Positions 1 to 11,296 of a stretch of 64,000 bases of DNA are shown piece by piece. The notes below the pieces were generated by a model. The model saw nothing but the letters and a program-made list of their open reading frames with translations. It was not told where the DNA came from and ran no database searches. Source of the stretch: Armillaria gallica (taxonomy: Eukaryota; Basidiomycota; Agaricomycetes; Agaricales; Physalacriaceae); contig JBANDB010000001.1 in assembly GCA_037576215.1 (NCBI GenBank), forward strand, positions 6,448,001 to 6,512,000, read 5' to 3'. A program made the position numbers and the translations under genes. Numbering within the stretch: position 1 is the stretch's first letter; every line of letters begins with the position of its first letter.

Positions 1-3000
1 TTTCGATCATCGTGACTCATGACCAAGTAGACTCAGGCACACCTCAAGACTGCAGCAGAGGAAATATTGGCAAAGCAAAACGAGGTATGTCCCTCATGGC
101 CTTTCGATATGAGATTTGTTGCTCATTTGATGGTTCTTCTCCTAGATAGATAATTTAAAACGAGAGGTAGATTCATGTCCATTATTTTGCTGGCGTGATC
201 TAAACTGCACCTCATCAGATTCAGCACCATGTTGGTTCGCTGACCCAGGTGCTTACATCTATCATTACATCCATGATAGACCCTCTCAAACTTGATTTCA
301 GTAGTTTAATCAGCAACATGCCACTGATATAAGTACTCAGGAGGGTGAAATCAAAGCACTTCAAACTGAGGTAGGATCGTATTCATCACTGTGAGAGACC
401 AAAATACTCATACTTTACATGCGCTTCCAGTTAGCTTGCCAAGCTGAACAAGTAGGTCTTTTCTTATATGAAACCATACTGTAAGCTTACTTTGGTTATA
501 GTTGACAGGACATGCCAAGGTTGTGACAGAGGTCGGTCTTCTCGATGTTTTGTGTTGGTTCCTCCTCATGGGTCTGGCAGTTCAACCGAAAGCACTTCCA
601 GGAAGTTTCCAAACTGCATAACACAGTGTCTTCATTGCAGCAGGAGAAGCTTGCTTTACAGCAGGAAGCATCTGATCTAAGGAAACAGGTGAAGTCCCCT
701 TTATACACCCGCTGTGATGAATCCTTACCACTGAATGTAGACACAGACACAACCATCAAAGTTGGCAGAGGTACGTACACTTGCTTCGGTGATATTTATT
801 CTTCTGATGCCTTCGGCAGTTAATTGCGAAGCATTCTTCAGAAACTACTTCCTTGAAGCATCAAGTGAGTCGAGTGCACCCTTTATCAGATCTTGAAACT
901 TACCATTGATAAAGCTGCAGGATAAAGAAGAATGTCTGATCAACGTATGTACATGGATCCTTTTCATTTCCTTAGTCAAATATTTCTCAGCTGGAAACAA
1001 AATCGACATCAGAAGTGCAGAGATTCATGCAGCTAGAGGCGGATCTGAAACACGAAGTGAACAAGCTTTGCAATCAAGTAAGCAGCTGCCTATGCTCCAA
1101 TTTAATTCCATGCTCATTGAACATGGAACCTTAGTTAGACGTATCAGAGGAGGCCAGAGCCACTGCAGAGAATAATGTGTGTATTCCTCATGCATGTTCT
1201 TTCTGACATTCTTTAATCGCCCCTCCACAATCAGGCCAAGCAGTACCAATCGGGAGGCCCCGAGTTCAAGCGGAGTGTAAACTCAGAAGTCGAGAGATGG
1301 CTTCAATCTGATGAATTTTTTCAACAAAGGGTGAATAGCTGACACTATTGCCATGCAGTGTTATGGGTTTGACCGCCTCTGTATCTAGGTCCAGAGTGCT
1401 CGTGTTGGAATGGATGAAAACGAGGTATGTGCTCCTCTCGATCCAAGTGTGACTGTCTTTCCTTAACGACATAACAGTATTACAGCCGGTTCATCAATGA
1501 TGCCAAATCCTTGGCAGATATGATCCACACCAAGCGTGATCAAGCTGAAGCCGAGTATTGTAAAGAGATCATTCTGTTCTCGGTCTTTCCATGTATATCT
1601 ATTAACTCTTTTTTACATGGCTAGTTCCAGGACCAAATTGACGCTGTCAAAGCTTATTATGCAATGGAGTCTGAGGATAAGATACATGACATCCAAACAA
1701 AGTATGAAGTTGAAATGAAGGCGAAAGAAGAAGCTAGGAAAATGCGAGCGAGCAGAAGAGGATTGCTGCGGAAGAAAAGGTTAAGAACTTGGAGCTCAAG
1801 GCCCGCCAATTGGAGTGTGACATCGCTTCTCGAGCGCGTGAAGTTCCTGCAGGGCCTAGCTTACCGACCGCAGCATGGCTTGCTGATGTGAGTTACCCCA
1901 GTTCAATGTTGTCTTTAATTGATATCCATGCACATTCTGCAGCCATCGGCACTTCAGAAATATCTAGACAATGCTATGGAGGAGAAGCTTGCTCAACGGT
2001 TCAGGGACAAAAACCATGATGTCGAATTGGTTCGTGCGAGCAGACTTTCTATGATTGGTCGAATTGCCTTCTTACTTCCTTTCAGCCTATAACTGATAAT
2101 CAAGGTGATAAAATGCAAGTGGATGAGAGACCGTCCCTGGCTAAGACAGAAAAGGTGATGCACAGAGCACTCTATGACAGTTGGATGAATACTGATTGTC
2201 CCCTAGGAGCCATATACGAGAGAACGGGCAGCTCCAACCCGGCAAGCCATTGAGCGCCAGTTGTCATCGTTAGCCAAGGTAGCCTAAAGCTTCACACATT
2301 TTCCAAAGGCTCATTGCTTGACAAGTCACCGTTTCATTCACAATTAGCACCACCATTGAGCACTCCATTAAATTCATCAGCACCTCGCAAGGAAGATTTG
2401 TTGTCCCACCCTACACCTTCTGCTGTCAATGTGAAGCCCACCCCTGCTAACGGACAGCATTTTCATTTCGGGGGGGTCGATGATGGGCCGTCAGCTTCCT
2501 GGATCCACACAAATGCTGCCCTAGATGCTCAGGTGTCATCGAAAAAGAGTCTGACGGAAGCGACGGAAGCTAGCAGTGCAGGGGGGGCGAAGAAGAGAGC
2601 AGACCAAACCCGGGATCCCATTCACAATGCCATACTGGTACGTTTTAACAACTATCAATTGCCTCACTAGAACTGACCAAAACATCATGGTCTATCTTAG
2701 AGGGCTGTTCATAAAGAGCTGAACCTGAAATTCAACATCAAGGCCAATAATCAAATAGCGACGGCCATTCAAGCTGGACATTTTACGAGCCTTTGGACTG
2801 CCAACAAGTGGCTTAATGGCCACAGCAAAAGCGATCAGCCTACTCTTGATCCCTTGTGTCCGTGCTGGACCCATCCACAACACACATGGACTACACTCTT
2901 CGTGATCAGTTTGTTGAACATTTTGTCAACAAATATCCTGAATACTGCTCCGAAACTGAAGTGGTGAAGGACCACTTCATGCAGAGATTACAAACGATGA

Positions 3001-3649
3001 AACAGTGTATCAACCATAGTTTTCTCCCTGAACAGGGCTCTGACAAACACCTCACTTATAACACCATGTCTAGAAGAAATTCACGTTGAAATAGAGTGAG
3101 TGTCATATTACTTTTCTGTCTCACTCCATCAAACTAACGCTGTATTCATAGAAGTTTCAGGGTTGAAAGCACTTTGTGATGAACCGAATCCGAATCACAG
3201 ACAAACATGGTGTTGAGCCCAAGATTTACAATCTCCTCTACACCATGGTCACACTCCTGGGTGCCGAAGGGACCAGTTCAGAAGAGAGCTGTGATGATGG
3301 GTATGGAACTTGCAGGGTTGTTCGTAAGGAGTGGCAAGATGCTGCCATTGTTCGACTTCTCAAATGGATTGACCGCCACGGAATGAAGCTGACAGTCTAC
3401 AGCAACAAGTCAGGTGCAGCAGTTCATTGACATCTTCATCATCCTAATGGTCTTTATCCCAACAGCTTACGCCGTCCCATCATCAGTCTACCTGTCAATT
3501 TCTATGACCCTCTTTGGTTTGCTGCCCAACCTCGCCATGTGCAGGAGACTCTGAACCTCAGTGAGGCAGTGGACCTACCAACATGGATCCTCACCTGGCC
3601 TTCAAATAAAGAACTACCTATTGACCAAGACGACCACGATGAGTATTAG
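1..3649 (+). pseudogene. 3' part of a multi-exon coiled-coil gene with an expanded agaricomycete C-terminal domain; broken
   Basis: This is a chain of small exons separated by short GT-AG introns; the intron at 85-145 is 61 bp, flanked by exons encoding ...LAKQNE and IDNLKRE. Up to about 2030 the exons give a Glu/Lys/Gln-rich heptad-like coiled coil (SLQQEKLALQQEA near 640, DKIHDIQTKYEVEMKA near 1685). Next come a Ser/Pro-rich linker (2314-2636) and a C-terminal domain with VVRKEWQDAAIVRLLKWID (near 3320) and LRRPIISLPVNFYDPLWF (near 3467). It ends at TAG 3647-3649. I recall this C-terminus from large uncharacterised agaricomycete families; no biochemical role is known to me. Decay is visible: a frame change near 1748, another near 2840-2870, and an in-frame TGA at 3428-3430 after which the same frame continues (a CGA to TGA change would explain it). 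The gene starts left of the window. Exon joins before 2300 are tentative. Confidence 0.6.
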
Positions 3650-4136
3650 CTTATGTTTCTCATTCGTCATGAAAGCTGCACACTTTGTGTTTTTGATATC
3701 ATTTTCTCTTTGAATGTACTGTACATACTTGTCTATAATATCCTCTTCAATTTAATAATCAATCTACTTATGATATCATCAAGGCTGCCGCGACCTACTG
3801 TATTATTACGCTTGCCGCCGATGTTGTGTCCTGATGATTTCTGTTCGAGCTCTGCATGAATGCGGGCATCTGCTGTGTGGGTACTTCCACCATACCTGAC
3901 ACCCAAATCGGTGGATGATCATATCAATAGTCACTTGTCCGTACGGTACTCCAAGTCTTCGCTTCCTTCCCTGGGTCGCCCCGAATAGCGACTGCTTCCC
4001 GACCAGACAATGTACATAGAACATGGGCCATGGGATGAAGAGAATAAGTAGATTGAGAAGCACGATACTAAGATGCTCACTGATAATAGTGGAAAGCGCC
4101 ATTATAATGATGGACTGGAGTACCTTGAGAAAGACG
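3650..4136. other. No recognisable gene
   Basis: AT-rich 3' flank of the preceding pseudogene (3650-3790), then a stretch with a 98-codon minus-strand ORF (3806-4102) that resembles nothing I know and shows no splice-linked partner. I see no promoter, terminator or repeat in it. Confidence 0.4.
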
Positions 4137-4345
4137 TGGGATCATACCTCGAGATTGCAATAAAAAACCATTAGACGCTGGAGTCATGTAGTATGGATAG
4201 GCAAATGAACCTGAACACATCCCAACAAGGTTGGTGCAGGTAGTTACTCGGAATGAATAGGTAAACAAGCACGTCCCAGCAAGGTCGGTGCAGTTGCATG
4301 TTCACATAAAGTTCGTATGCTAGTGACAGTTCGAGGTCACAATTG
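4137..4345 (-). repeat. Dispersed repeat R1, copy a (inverted, partial)
   Basis: The reverse complement of this stretch aligns along its length with 7000-7200 and with 12440-12640. Shared landmarks are GGTTCATTTGCCTAT, GACCTTGCTGGGACGTGC and the stretch around TCACTAGCATGC. Similarity stops abruptly after the GTCAC at about 4345, so this copy is truncated. The family is unclassified; I see no coding capacity. Confidence 0.75.
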
Positions 4346-5147
4346 AAGCCAAGGGGGTCTCAGATTTTTTTATAATTATACCCAGTCATTTTTTTCTAAG
4401 CCCTCATCAGACCAACCGACTGACATCCATGGGAATAACATACTCTGTATAGGTGGAACATATGGTATTGGTAAGCGCACTGCCACCCAGTATACCATGT
4501 TGCCGGTCATAGCCGGTCCTCCCTGCTGGAAAGGGAGAAGCGGCCTTTGCCACAGATGACCTCTGCACCTTTCTTATGTCCCTTTGACCTCCTGGCTAAG
4601 CCATAGAGAGCTTGTATCTTATGCAAGGTGAGGTGAAGTCACTTTTTAATATAAATATAGTCAATTCATGCCATGTAACACCTAATATACCCTCCAGAAA
4701 CACCAAAAAAATTCCATAGAGATTTTTTTTTAAGCAGCCTCGAAGGCAACCAACCAACCAACCCGGTGTTCCAGAACAACAGTCCAGAACCCCCTTGATT
4801 GAAGCCGGCTTGTACACCCACGTGCGTCGTGATTAGGTAACTATTCCCTCCACGTGTTGGGACACACTCGGACCATAATCTGAAATTCAGATCCTACTCA
4901 GCTTTCCCTCATAAAATATCTTCACGCGAAATTGTACATGACTTGCCGGCAGGGTACTCGTATATTTCTGCCTCTCAAGTGTTGTCTTGGCTCTATGCAC
5001 AGACATTTTGTAATATTATCTGGCTTGTACAGATTCACCCACAACTTATCATTTTATTATCGATATTCGCCTTTCGGCCTTGTCCTCAATACCAATGTAA
5101 ATTTGGGGAAGAAAATATGCCACAGTTCGTTCATCAATAAACATTAC
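4346..5147. other. No recognisable gene
   Basis: Contains short ORFs only (for example minus 4596-4817 and plus 4932-5174) without family features, plus short homopolymer runs. I could not relate it to other parts of the window. Confidence 0.4.
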
Positions 5148-6110
5148 TTAGCTATGGGAGAAAAGAAACTTTAATGACGCTTGTCGAACACTCTTCAAAA
5201 ATCTTCGTCTGGGACCCAGTATCCACTTGCTCTTAATCCCTCCACAAGTACCTCCACCAAGCCTCCTGAGCCCTGAGGGATCATGGATCATTGATGCTGC
5301 TTCGAGTGCCTTGAGGGCAAGGCAAGTCCAGGTACGGCAGCCAAACCCTTGATCATTCAGTGGTTGTGTATCCAGTCCATGCTCAACCAATACCGTGAGC
5401 ATGTCTGTAGCACTGAACGATTTCATGGGTAATATTTCCCCATTGTACATTAAAAGCCGGCCGCTTTGGGCGCCTGAGGGTGGGAACAACCTTTAACATC
5501 CATGAGAATCTATAAGCAAGACCAATCAACAAGAATAGCATATGTCAGGGTGGCCTCATTGCCAACGTCGGGCTTTGCGATGATATCGAAGATGATTCAT
5601 TGGCATACCCTGCCAAGCTTCACATTGGCGGTTGTGTACCAGTGGACAATTGGATGGCCAAGTGCGTCTTGGATCTGGTCATTGGCTTTTGTGCATATCC
5701 AGACAGCTTCAACTTCATGGTCTATCAGGTGGGCTCCACGTAGCACCGTGGCATCCAATGTAGCTGCGCCAAGGGTCTATAGTCAGTCATTATCAGAATA
5801 ATCTACGGTCATGAGTAGCAAGGGAGGCGTGTACAAAGGACATATTGGATGCTTAGACGGAGGTCAAGATGGAGTTGATGGCAGTGGTAACGATTCAAAA
5901 TCGCTTCTTGGTCCATTCACACCCTAGAGCTTGTTTCTGTGGCACAACGGCAGCCTACTCATGGTGGAACCAAGATTTAGGGCTTCGACACATTTGGGAA
6001 ACATCAGGACAACGTCAGTGCCACTCAAGCTGACCTCAGCCACAGTGTATTCACATATGTACCGATCGAAGCAGTGGGAGCGATAAGTAAGGGTCACATT
6101 CGGGTCCACT
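5148..6110 (-). pseudogene. Fragmented gene with a GFGCRTW motif, possibly DUF7770-like
   Basis: On the minus strand, 5489-5148 encodes a C-terminal block with LLMYNGEILPMKSFSA followed by NDQGFGCRTWTCLALKALE and a stop. A G-x-GCR-x-W motif after a beta-rich stretch, with a helix behind it, is what I remember of the fungal DUF7770 family; this is an impression, not a search. Upstream pieces in other frames (GAHLIDHEVEAVWICTK near 5700; SLSGTDVVLMFP near 6020) may be earlier exons, separated by stops and frame changes. The piece between them (about 5500-5620) has stops in the frame I followed. No function is known to me for the family. The exon model is uncertain. Confidence 0.35.
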
Positions 6111-6320
6111 ACACATGATTATAACATTCGGAATGGCAACGAGGATATTGGAGGGAACTTATAGGTGAAAACAATAGAGATGTATGATGGGAAATAAAGC
6201 TGGCCAATCAATGTTGGTAAATGAATCAGAAAGAGGTTGGATGTTCGAGGCGATGTCAGAATCTTGATGGAGGAATGAATGACAGAAGATCAACTAGATG
6301 GTGACCAGGAATGGCGATCT

Positions 6321-6700
6321 TTAGATGGTACCTCCAATCCCTTCGGGCTCATCAATTATCGGCAGCACTATGATAAGTGCTCGACAATGTGCGGAGATCA
6401 AAGATGTGGAACTCAGAGGTGATACACAAGAGGATCCGCCAATTTGAGAATATGGTTCCGCCAGGGCAAACGACATGTTTTGGGTCATGTTACATGAGAC
6501 GATGGGATGTATAGCTAAACGATGGTAAGTATACGACAATAGAATTGAGTTATGAGAGAGGAAAACCTTACCGAACAGATACAAGGAGACTATTGCCAAG
6601 TGCATAGCATGAAGAAGGCCCCCGCACGAGTCGAAGCTTCAGAAGATGACCATGTCCTCTGGAAGTAAATAGCAGGCTACAATGATGATCACCAGGAAAA
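6321..6700 (-). pseudogene. Possible 3' fragment of a membrane-protein gene
   Basis: Minus-strand reading gives a hydrophobic stretch (AIVSLYLFGK near 6590). A plausible GT-AG intron of about 55 bp follows (GTAAGG ... TTTAG), then a polar tail ending in TAA at 6321. A second hydrophobic run lies just upstream (near 6690-6660). Membrane protein tails of this type are common in agaricomycete genomes, but I cannot name a family. It has no clear start and no partner exons. It may be a relic or a chance ORF. Confidence 0.25.
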
Positions 6701-6769
6701 AATACATGGGACTCCGTCGAGTCGAGCTCCTGAGGATAGACGAAGGTCGACAGTACTTAAGATGTGCAG

Positions 6770-7340
6770 GTAGGAAGATCCGAATACAGAAGGTCCAGGC
6801 ATAGAGCTAAGACAACAATTGAGGCAGAGATACATGAGTATTGCGCTGGCGAGTCACATACAGTTTCTCGTGAAGATATTGCACAAGGGAAAGCCGAGTG
6901 GGATCTGGATTTCAAATCACGGTCCAAGCACGTCCCAACACATGGAGGGAATAGTTACATAATCACATGTGCGATGCACGCCAGCATACGCACTGCAACC
7001 TCGACCTGTCACTAGCATGCAAACTTTATGTGAACATGCAACTGCACTGACCTTGCTGGGACGTGCTTGTTTATCTACTCACTCAGAATGACTACCTGCA
7101 CCAACCTTGTTGGGACATGTTCAGGTTCATTTGCCTATCCATACTACACGACTCCAGTGTCTAATAGTTTTTTTTATGGTAATATCAAGGTAAGATCGTC
7201 TCTCTATAATCTGTACGAGGGTCATCTCATTCCAACAGCATGTCAGATTCTTCAAGGTCCTGCTTCATGTTTTAGCTCTTGTCAGACCAGAATGTCAGAC
7301 TGTAAGCACCATTCACGGTACCTTGATATTTCTTGTTGTT
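6770..7340 (+). repeat. Dispersed repeat R1, copy b
   Basis: Direct copy of 12213-12795, sharing GAGCTAAGAC, CAGTTTCTC, GAAAGCCGAGTGGGATCTGG, GGAGGGAATAGTTACATAAT and GTCAGACCAGAATGTCAGA in the same order. The 3' end of the repeat runs into the minus-strand gene fragment described at 7321-8035. The repeat unit therefore carries, or was inserted into, a piece of that gene family: copy c also ends with the same coding-like edge (TTCCGTTTCAACGACAAT at about 12765 against TTCCGTTTCGACGACGAT here). Confidence 0.75.
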
Positions 7341-8035
7341 CCGTTTCGACGACGATAGGATGCCGATGTACTTTTCAGGTACATCTTAAGAAAGTCCCTC
7401 ACTGGCCAGATATCTGGGTACTGCTGTAAAATAGGATATTCCCTAGCCATCTAGATTTTCTCCATGAGTTTCATTCTTCTCAAGATTCGTGCCGGGCCAA
7501 CTTACTTGCTCGCAGATCTTGAGCTTCTTTTTATCGCTCTGTTCCCGATAACTGAGGCTGACATTAAGCTCCTTCTTCGCCATATCATGGACTCGGTCCT
7601 ATATCGTACCAGCAGTGAGCAGACCGCCTTATCTAGATCTTGACCTTACTTACCATGACTCTCTGATACTGCTGTTTCATCCATTTGCCATCCTTGATTA
7701 GTTTGTCCTCGAGAGAATAACCTCCAGAATTCGGTCGGTTTGGTTCCCCCGGTGGTTTGTTGTAAGGGTTGCTGGCCATGTCGTCCTCGTCAATGGCAGA
7801 GGCGCTCGCATCTTTGGTTTGGTCCTTACTCTCACCACCAGAGGTGCTACAGCCATCTCCGGTAGTCGGCCTGGCTGCTACTCCATCTTGTGTGCCATTT
7901 GCGTTTCTTCCTCTGTCGCAAGCACCGGCGGCAGCAGCTTCTCGTTCCGCGTTTTCATTGGCAATGGGTCTATTGGCTCGACCCTGTAATAGATCTTCGC
8001 TTCTCAGTCAGGGTGATATAATTGGTAGAGGGCAT
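7321..8035 (-). pseudogene. 5' part of a gene of the same agaricomycete family class as 1-3649
   Basis: Read on the minus strand, an acidic low-complexity N-terminus (ASAIDEDDMASNPYNK) is followed by PNRPNSGGYSLEDKL and a Trp/Tyr-containing helix ending QQYQRVM. A GT-AG intron follows (GTAAGTAAGG ... GATATAG), then DRVHDMAKKELNVSLSYREQ, another intron (GTAAGTTGGC ... TTTTACAG), and QYPDIWPVRDFLKMYLKS, stopping near a GTACCG donor at 7325. RP-SGG-SL, LS(Y/F)--Q and WP(V/I)RD(F/Y)L are motifs I recall from the N-terminus of large uncharacterised agaricomycete families whose C-terminus carries VRKEW. Beyond 7321 the frame is lost in repeat R1. The start codon was not resolved: the reading frame has a stop just upstream of the acidic region, next to an acceptor-like TTACAG. 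Confidence 0.5.
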
Positions 8036-8039
8036 GCAT

Positions 8040-8726
8040 AGTACGGATGGAATTGAATATGAGGAGAGATGAGTGGGAGATGGCGTTGAACGAATGGGGG
8101 CATCTGGGAGGTGGTTGGTCTTTCTTAATGCAAAAACATACGTTTACTGAATATATATATTCTCCAGGATGTTGCCACTAAAATTTTCAGTCACAAAGGG
8201 AGCCCTTGTTGTCGCTCGAAAGGGTATACAAAAAACTGAGTATGTACACAAAGTGCTCTTTCAGTCGAGTCATAATTCCTGTCTCTCCAAATCGGATGAG
8301 TGCTTACTTTGTCTCGATGCCACAAGCCCATCACTGATCCACATAAGGCAATCTCGGTCACTCACTCCTTTGTTCTTTCAGTTTGGTCGTGGTGAACAAA
8401 CGATAAAAGGCCGCTGGATGGTTTCCGACAATCCCATCCACTTTACACTTTGTCATCTGCTGCTGTTGTTAGCGAGAACATATGTCCGAGACTCTCAGCC
8501 ACAGCCTCGTTAACCCATTGAAGGATCACCACGGAGCGATCAATGCGCTCATTATGTACAGTGTGAGAGTACCAAGCTGTGAATTCTAGCTTCAGCATGT
8601 CATTCCTCTTGGGTTGCCTAGTCCCTCCGGATGTGCATGTCAGTCATCTTCCAATGGTAGAAATTAAATGACATTTTGAACTATCGTTACATGGTGATGC
8701 ACATCTAGACCAAGGCTAGCATTTAT
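8040..8726. other. No recognisable gene
   Basis: Includes a 114-codon plus-strand ORF (8169-8513) with no domain signature and no splice partners. I see no repeat relationship to the rest of the window. Confidence 0.35.
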
Positions 8727-10158
8727 CTAACAAGCCACACCGTACACCTCCTTACAGCATCTAATAAAATTGTCGTTAGGCAAATGCAATTGAGGCTGAA
8801 CTGGCAAGAACTCCGTTGTATGGGTGGTGATCATCGTGGAGCCTGGCATGTCTGTTGCATGAACGGGTGGATACGAGAGCTGGAGAGGATTGTCAGAGTC
8901 ACTCGGAGATTGACTGATATCTGGGCTGCTGCAGGAAAATAAGACACAGATTCCCAATTTCCAAAGAAGCAACCAACCTTGTGGTATTACTCAAATAATC
9001 AGACGGGTATTGCAGTTGAGGAGGACTAATGCAGCGATTCCTTGGGGACAGGATACTATCTGTGCTTCAGTAAGGAATTTGATAGTTCAAGGGTCCGCAT
9101 ACCTTTGATTCCTCTTATCGGATGGTGTCGAAGATGCACTCAGGATAAAGACACTGCCCTCGCCAGAAAGCTCGATACACTGGATGGTATTCATCTCATT
9201 AACAATCCACTGGCTGATATCCAGCAGCATTTCACCCTTGTCCATCTGCAGGTGTTGATTCATTTTCAGGGAGAAAATGGAGAAATGGTTTATGGCACAC
9301 ATACCAGTTCAGAAGAAAAAAAAGTCTTTCCACCCTCTTGGTCAGAATTCACCTCGATGAGTATGGAATCCTAGGTTTTGCATGTCTCCGATAGCATAGC
9401 CAGTTTTGTGTGATCTTGAAGAGAATGAATGTCAAAGGGGATATCATCACTGGCATGGTGTGAGAGAAGGACCTTGAGTTTGGTTTCGTCCAACGTCCTT
9501 CAAATCAGGGGGTGAGAGAGATAAAATATAGATAACAAGAAGACTCACTTCGGATCTTCTTTGTTAAAGTATAGCGTGCACTCGTGGACATGAGAAGAAT
9601 GGGGTGCTGCAAGTAAGGTCCATATCCTGGAGACCAAACTGCAGGGGAAGCAATGTTTATCTAGATGTAAAAAGTCAGTGACTACAACAAAAGGTGAAGA
9701 GGAAAGTACTTACACAATGAAAGGTCATCTCGGGGATTTTGAAAGGGAACTTCCAGAGCCTTCACCTCATTGTCAAAGGGATCCTGAGGGGCTGGCTGTA
9801 GTCCCGAGCGCACCAGGAGACTACCATAATTGGATGCAGGAGGGTGGGCTGGTTCTTTGTTTTCCACAGAACAGACCGACTGATGGGATAAGAAAAAAGA
9901 CGATGAGTTCTGGCATGGGGCAGTTGGAACAGGTTGAAAAGCATTCAGATTCCGTGGGTGACGATGAAACGTTGGCTTGTGGTGAGAAGGAGAATAATCA
10001 TGCTGATGCGTGGTGGGGTAATGAAAGGAAGAAGGAGCACGGGGGTTTCACGCTGGACGAGAGGGTCGTGAATAAGGAACATAGCTTCGGAACGTATCCA
10101 CCTGTGGTGTCAGGGAATGCCCATAACAGAGGGATGGCTGGTGAGGATCACGGTTCAT
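8727..10158 (-). pseudogene. Multi-exon Ser/Pro/His-rich gene of unknown function, one in-frame stop
   Basis: The likely start is the ATG at 10158 (MNRDPHQPSLCYGH). Exon 1 is rich in Pro, His and Ser and runs to a GTAAGT donor at 9713; intron 9661-9713 is 53 bp. Exon 2 ends with HVHECTLYFNKEDP before a GTGAGT donor at 9548. The next exon starts at 9496 with TLDETKLKVLLSHHASDDIP. Further exons carry SILIEVNSDQEGGKTFFLLN, KGEMLLDISQWIVNEMN (about 9255-9205) and a Ser/Pro-rich tail ending TAG at 8727. Good donors and acceptors and open coding between them argue for a real gene. A TGA at 10048-10050 interrupts exon 1 while the same frame stays open on both sides. I do not recognise the protein. 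The low-complexity N-terminus and mixed charged core would fit a regulatory protein, but that is a guess. Confidence 0.5.
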
Positions 10159-10308
10159 GTTCCCAAAGAATGTGGACTGATGTTTGAGGCTAGCCTCACA
10201 AATGTTTTCTGCATATAAGATGATACGAAAGAGACAAAGGAAGAGATAGAGGAGTCTTCCGTTGCGCAAAGATCCCGAATGATCACATCTTGACAAATGG
10301 AAAAGATA

Positions 10309-10570
10309 TTAATACCAGATCGTACTCACATCAAGTTCGTATGTGAGTGGTGCCAGACAGGGGAAGAACCAAGATCACTGATTGGACGCGACATGACGGC
10401 ACATGCATTGAAAGATAACAAATTGAAATTCTCAATTCAGTCACAGCAGTTCCTTTGTCTGGTCCCTAGGGTGCCTTGACTCGTGTCTGGCGTAACGCTC
10501 ACCATACAAACTATATGTGAGGACGTCACTTCTATGATGTTACTTTGGGATGACAATTAATACCAGATCG
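10309..10570 (+). mobile_element. MITE copy 1 with long imperfect TIRs and 14-bp flanking direct repeats
   Basis: The left end (from about 10323, TACTCACATCAAGTTCGTAT) and the right end (to about 10532, ACAAACTATATGTGAGGACG) are imperfect inverted repeats of about 45 bp. The inner parts GTGCCAGACA and TGTCTGGCGT also pair. The unit is flanked by TTAATACCAGATCG at 10309-10322 and 10557-10570. A 14-bp duplication is longer than expected for most families, so superfamily is left open. A second copy is at 10909-11128. Confidence 0.6.
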
Positions 10571-10908
10571 CTTTGACGGCAAGAAACAAAGGAGACTTTC
10601 TGGGGAAGGCGGATTGAAGGCATGGCACGTGTTATGTCCCTTCCTTTGTTGTATACATGAAACGGAAAAATCGGGCCCAAGAACATACAAAAAATTTGAA
10701 TGGATATAGCTATCTGTAATAATGGAACATGGCCACAGTCGCAAGGAACAGCTTCTATCACAGCCAAGACTGTCAGGTGCTGCTGCGTCTGAATGAACAA
10801 TCGATGAACTGCCAAATGAAGAGTGACAAAGGACTGTGCTATATCATTCAAGCGTAATCACACAGAGACAAAGGGCAATTACCAACGAGGTATACCCATA
10901 TGTTGTGC

Positions 10909-11128
10909 TTACGTAGATTTCGTACGGTTGTGAGCATGGCGCCGGACACGAGTCAAAGGGGAAGAACCAAGATCATTGATCGGACGTGATGCAACGGCAT
11001 GTGCATTGAAAGATAACAAATTGTAACTCTAAATTCAGTAACAGCAGCTCCTTTGTCTGGTCCCTGGAGAGCATCTTGACTCGTGTCTGGCATAACGCTC
11101 ACCGTACAAACTATATGTGAGGACGTCA
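10909..11128 (+). mobile_element. MITE copy 2, same family as 10309-10570
   Basis: Direct-orientation copy. GGGGAAGAACCAAGATCA, CATTGAAAGATAACAAATTG, CCTTTGTCTGGTCCCT and CTATATGTGAGGACGTCA are shared with the first copy. Its left TIR is TTCGTACGGTTGTGAGCATG, its right end TATGTGAGGACGTCA. I found no clear target-site duplication. The 10571-10908 interval between the copies holds only overlapping minus-strand ORFs with no family features. Confidence 0.65.
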
Positions 11129-11296
11129 TTTTCCCGATACTTCCTCCTTTGTTACTTCCTCCGCTGACATCTACCTTTGTACTATTTTGGAGACACCGAC
11201 TCATTCTTTCAGCTACTCAATTATTTATTTCTGGGTATGTGTCATTTATAGAGGGAGAATACTTCCCCACTTTACGCATTCCGCTCTCTCGATATC

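Noticed and set aside
3806..4102. Minus-strand 98-codon ORF with a hydrophobic N-terminus as a small secreted protein.
   Set aside because: No clean signal-peptide pattern, no intron-exon context and it abuts repeat R1.
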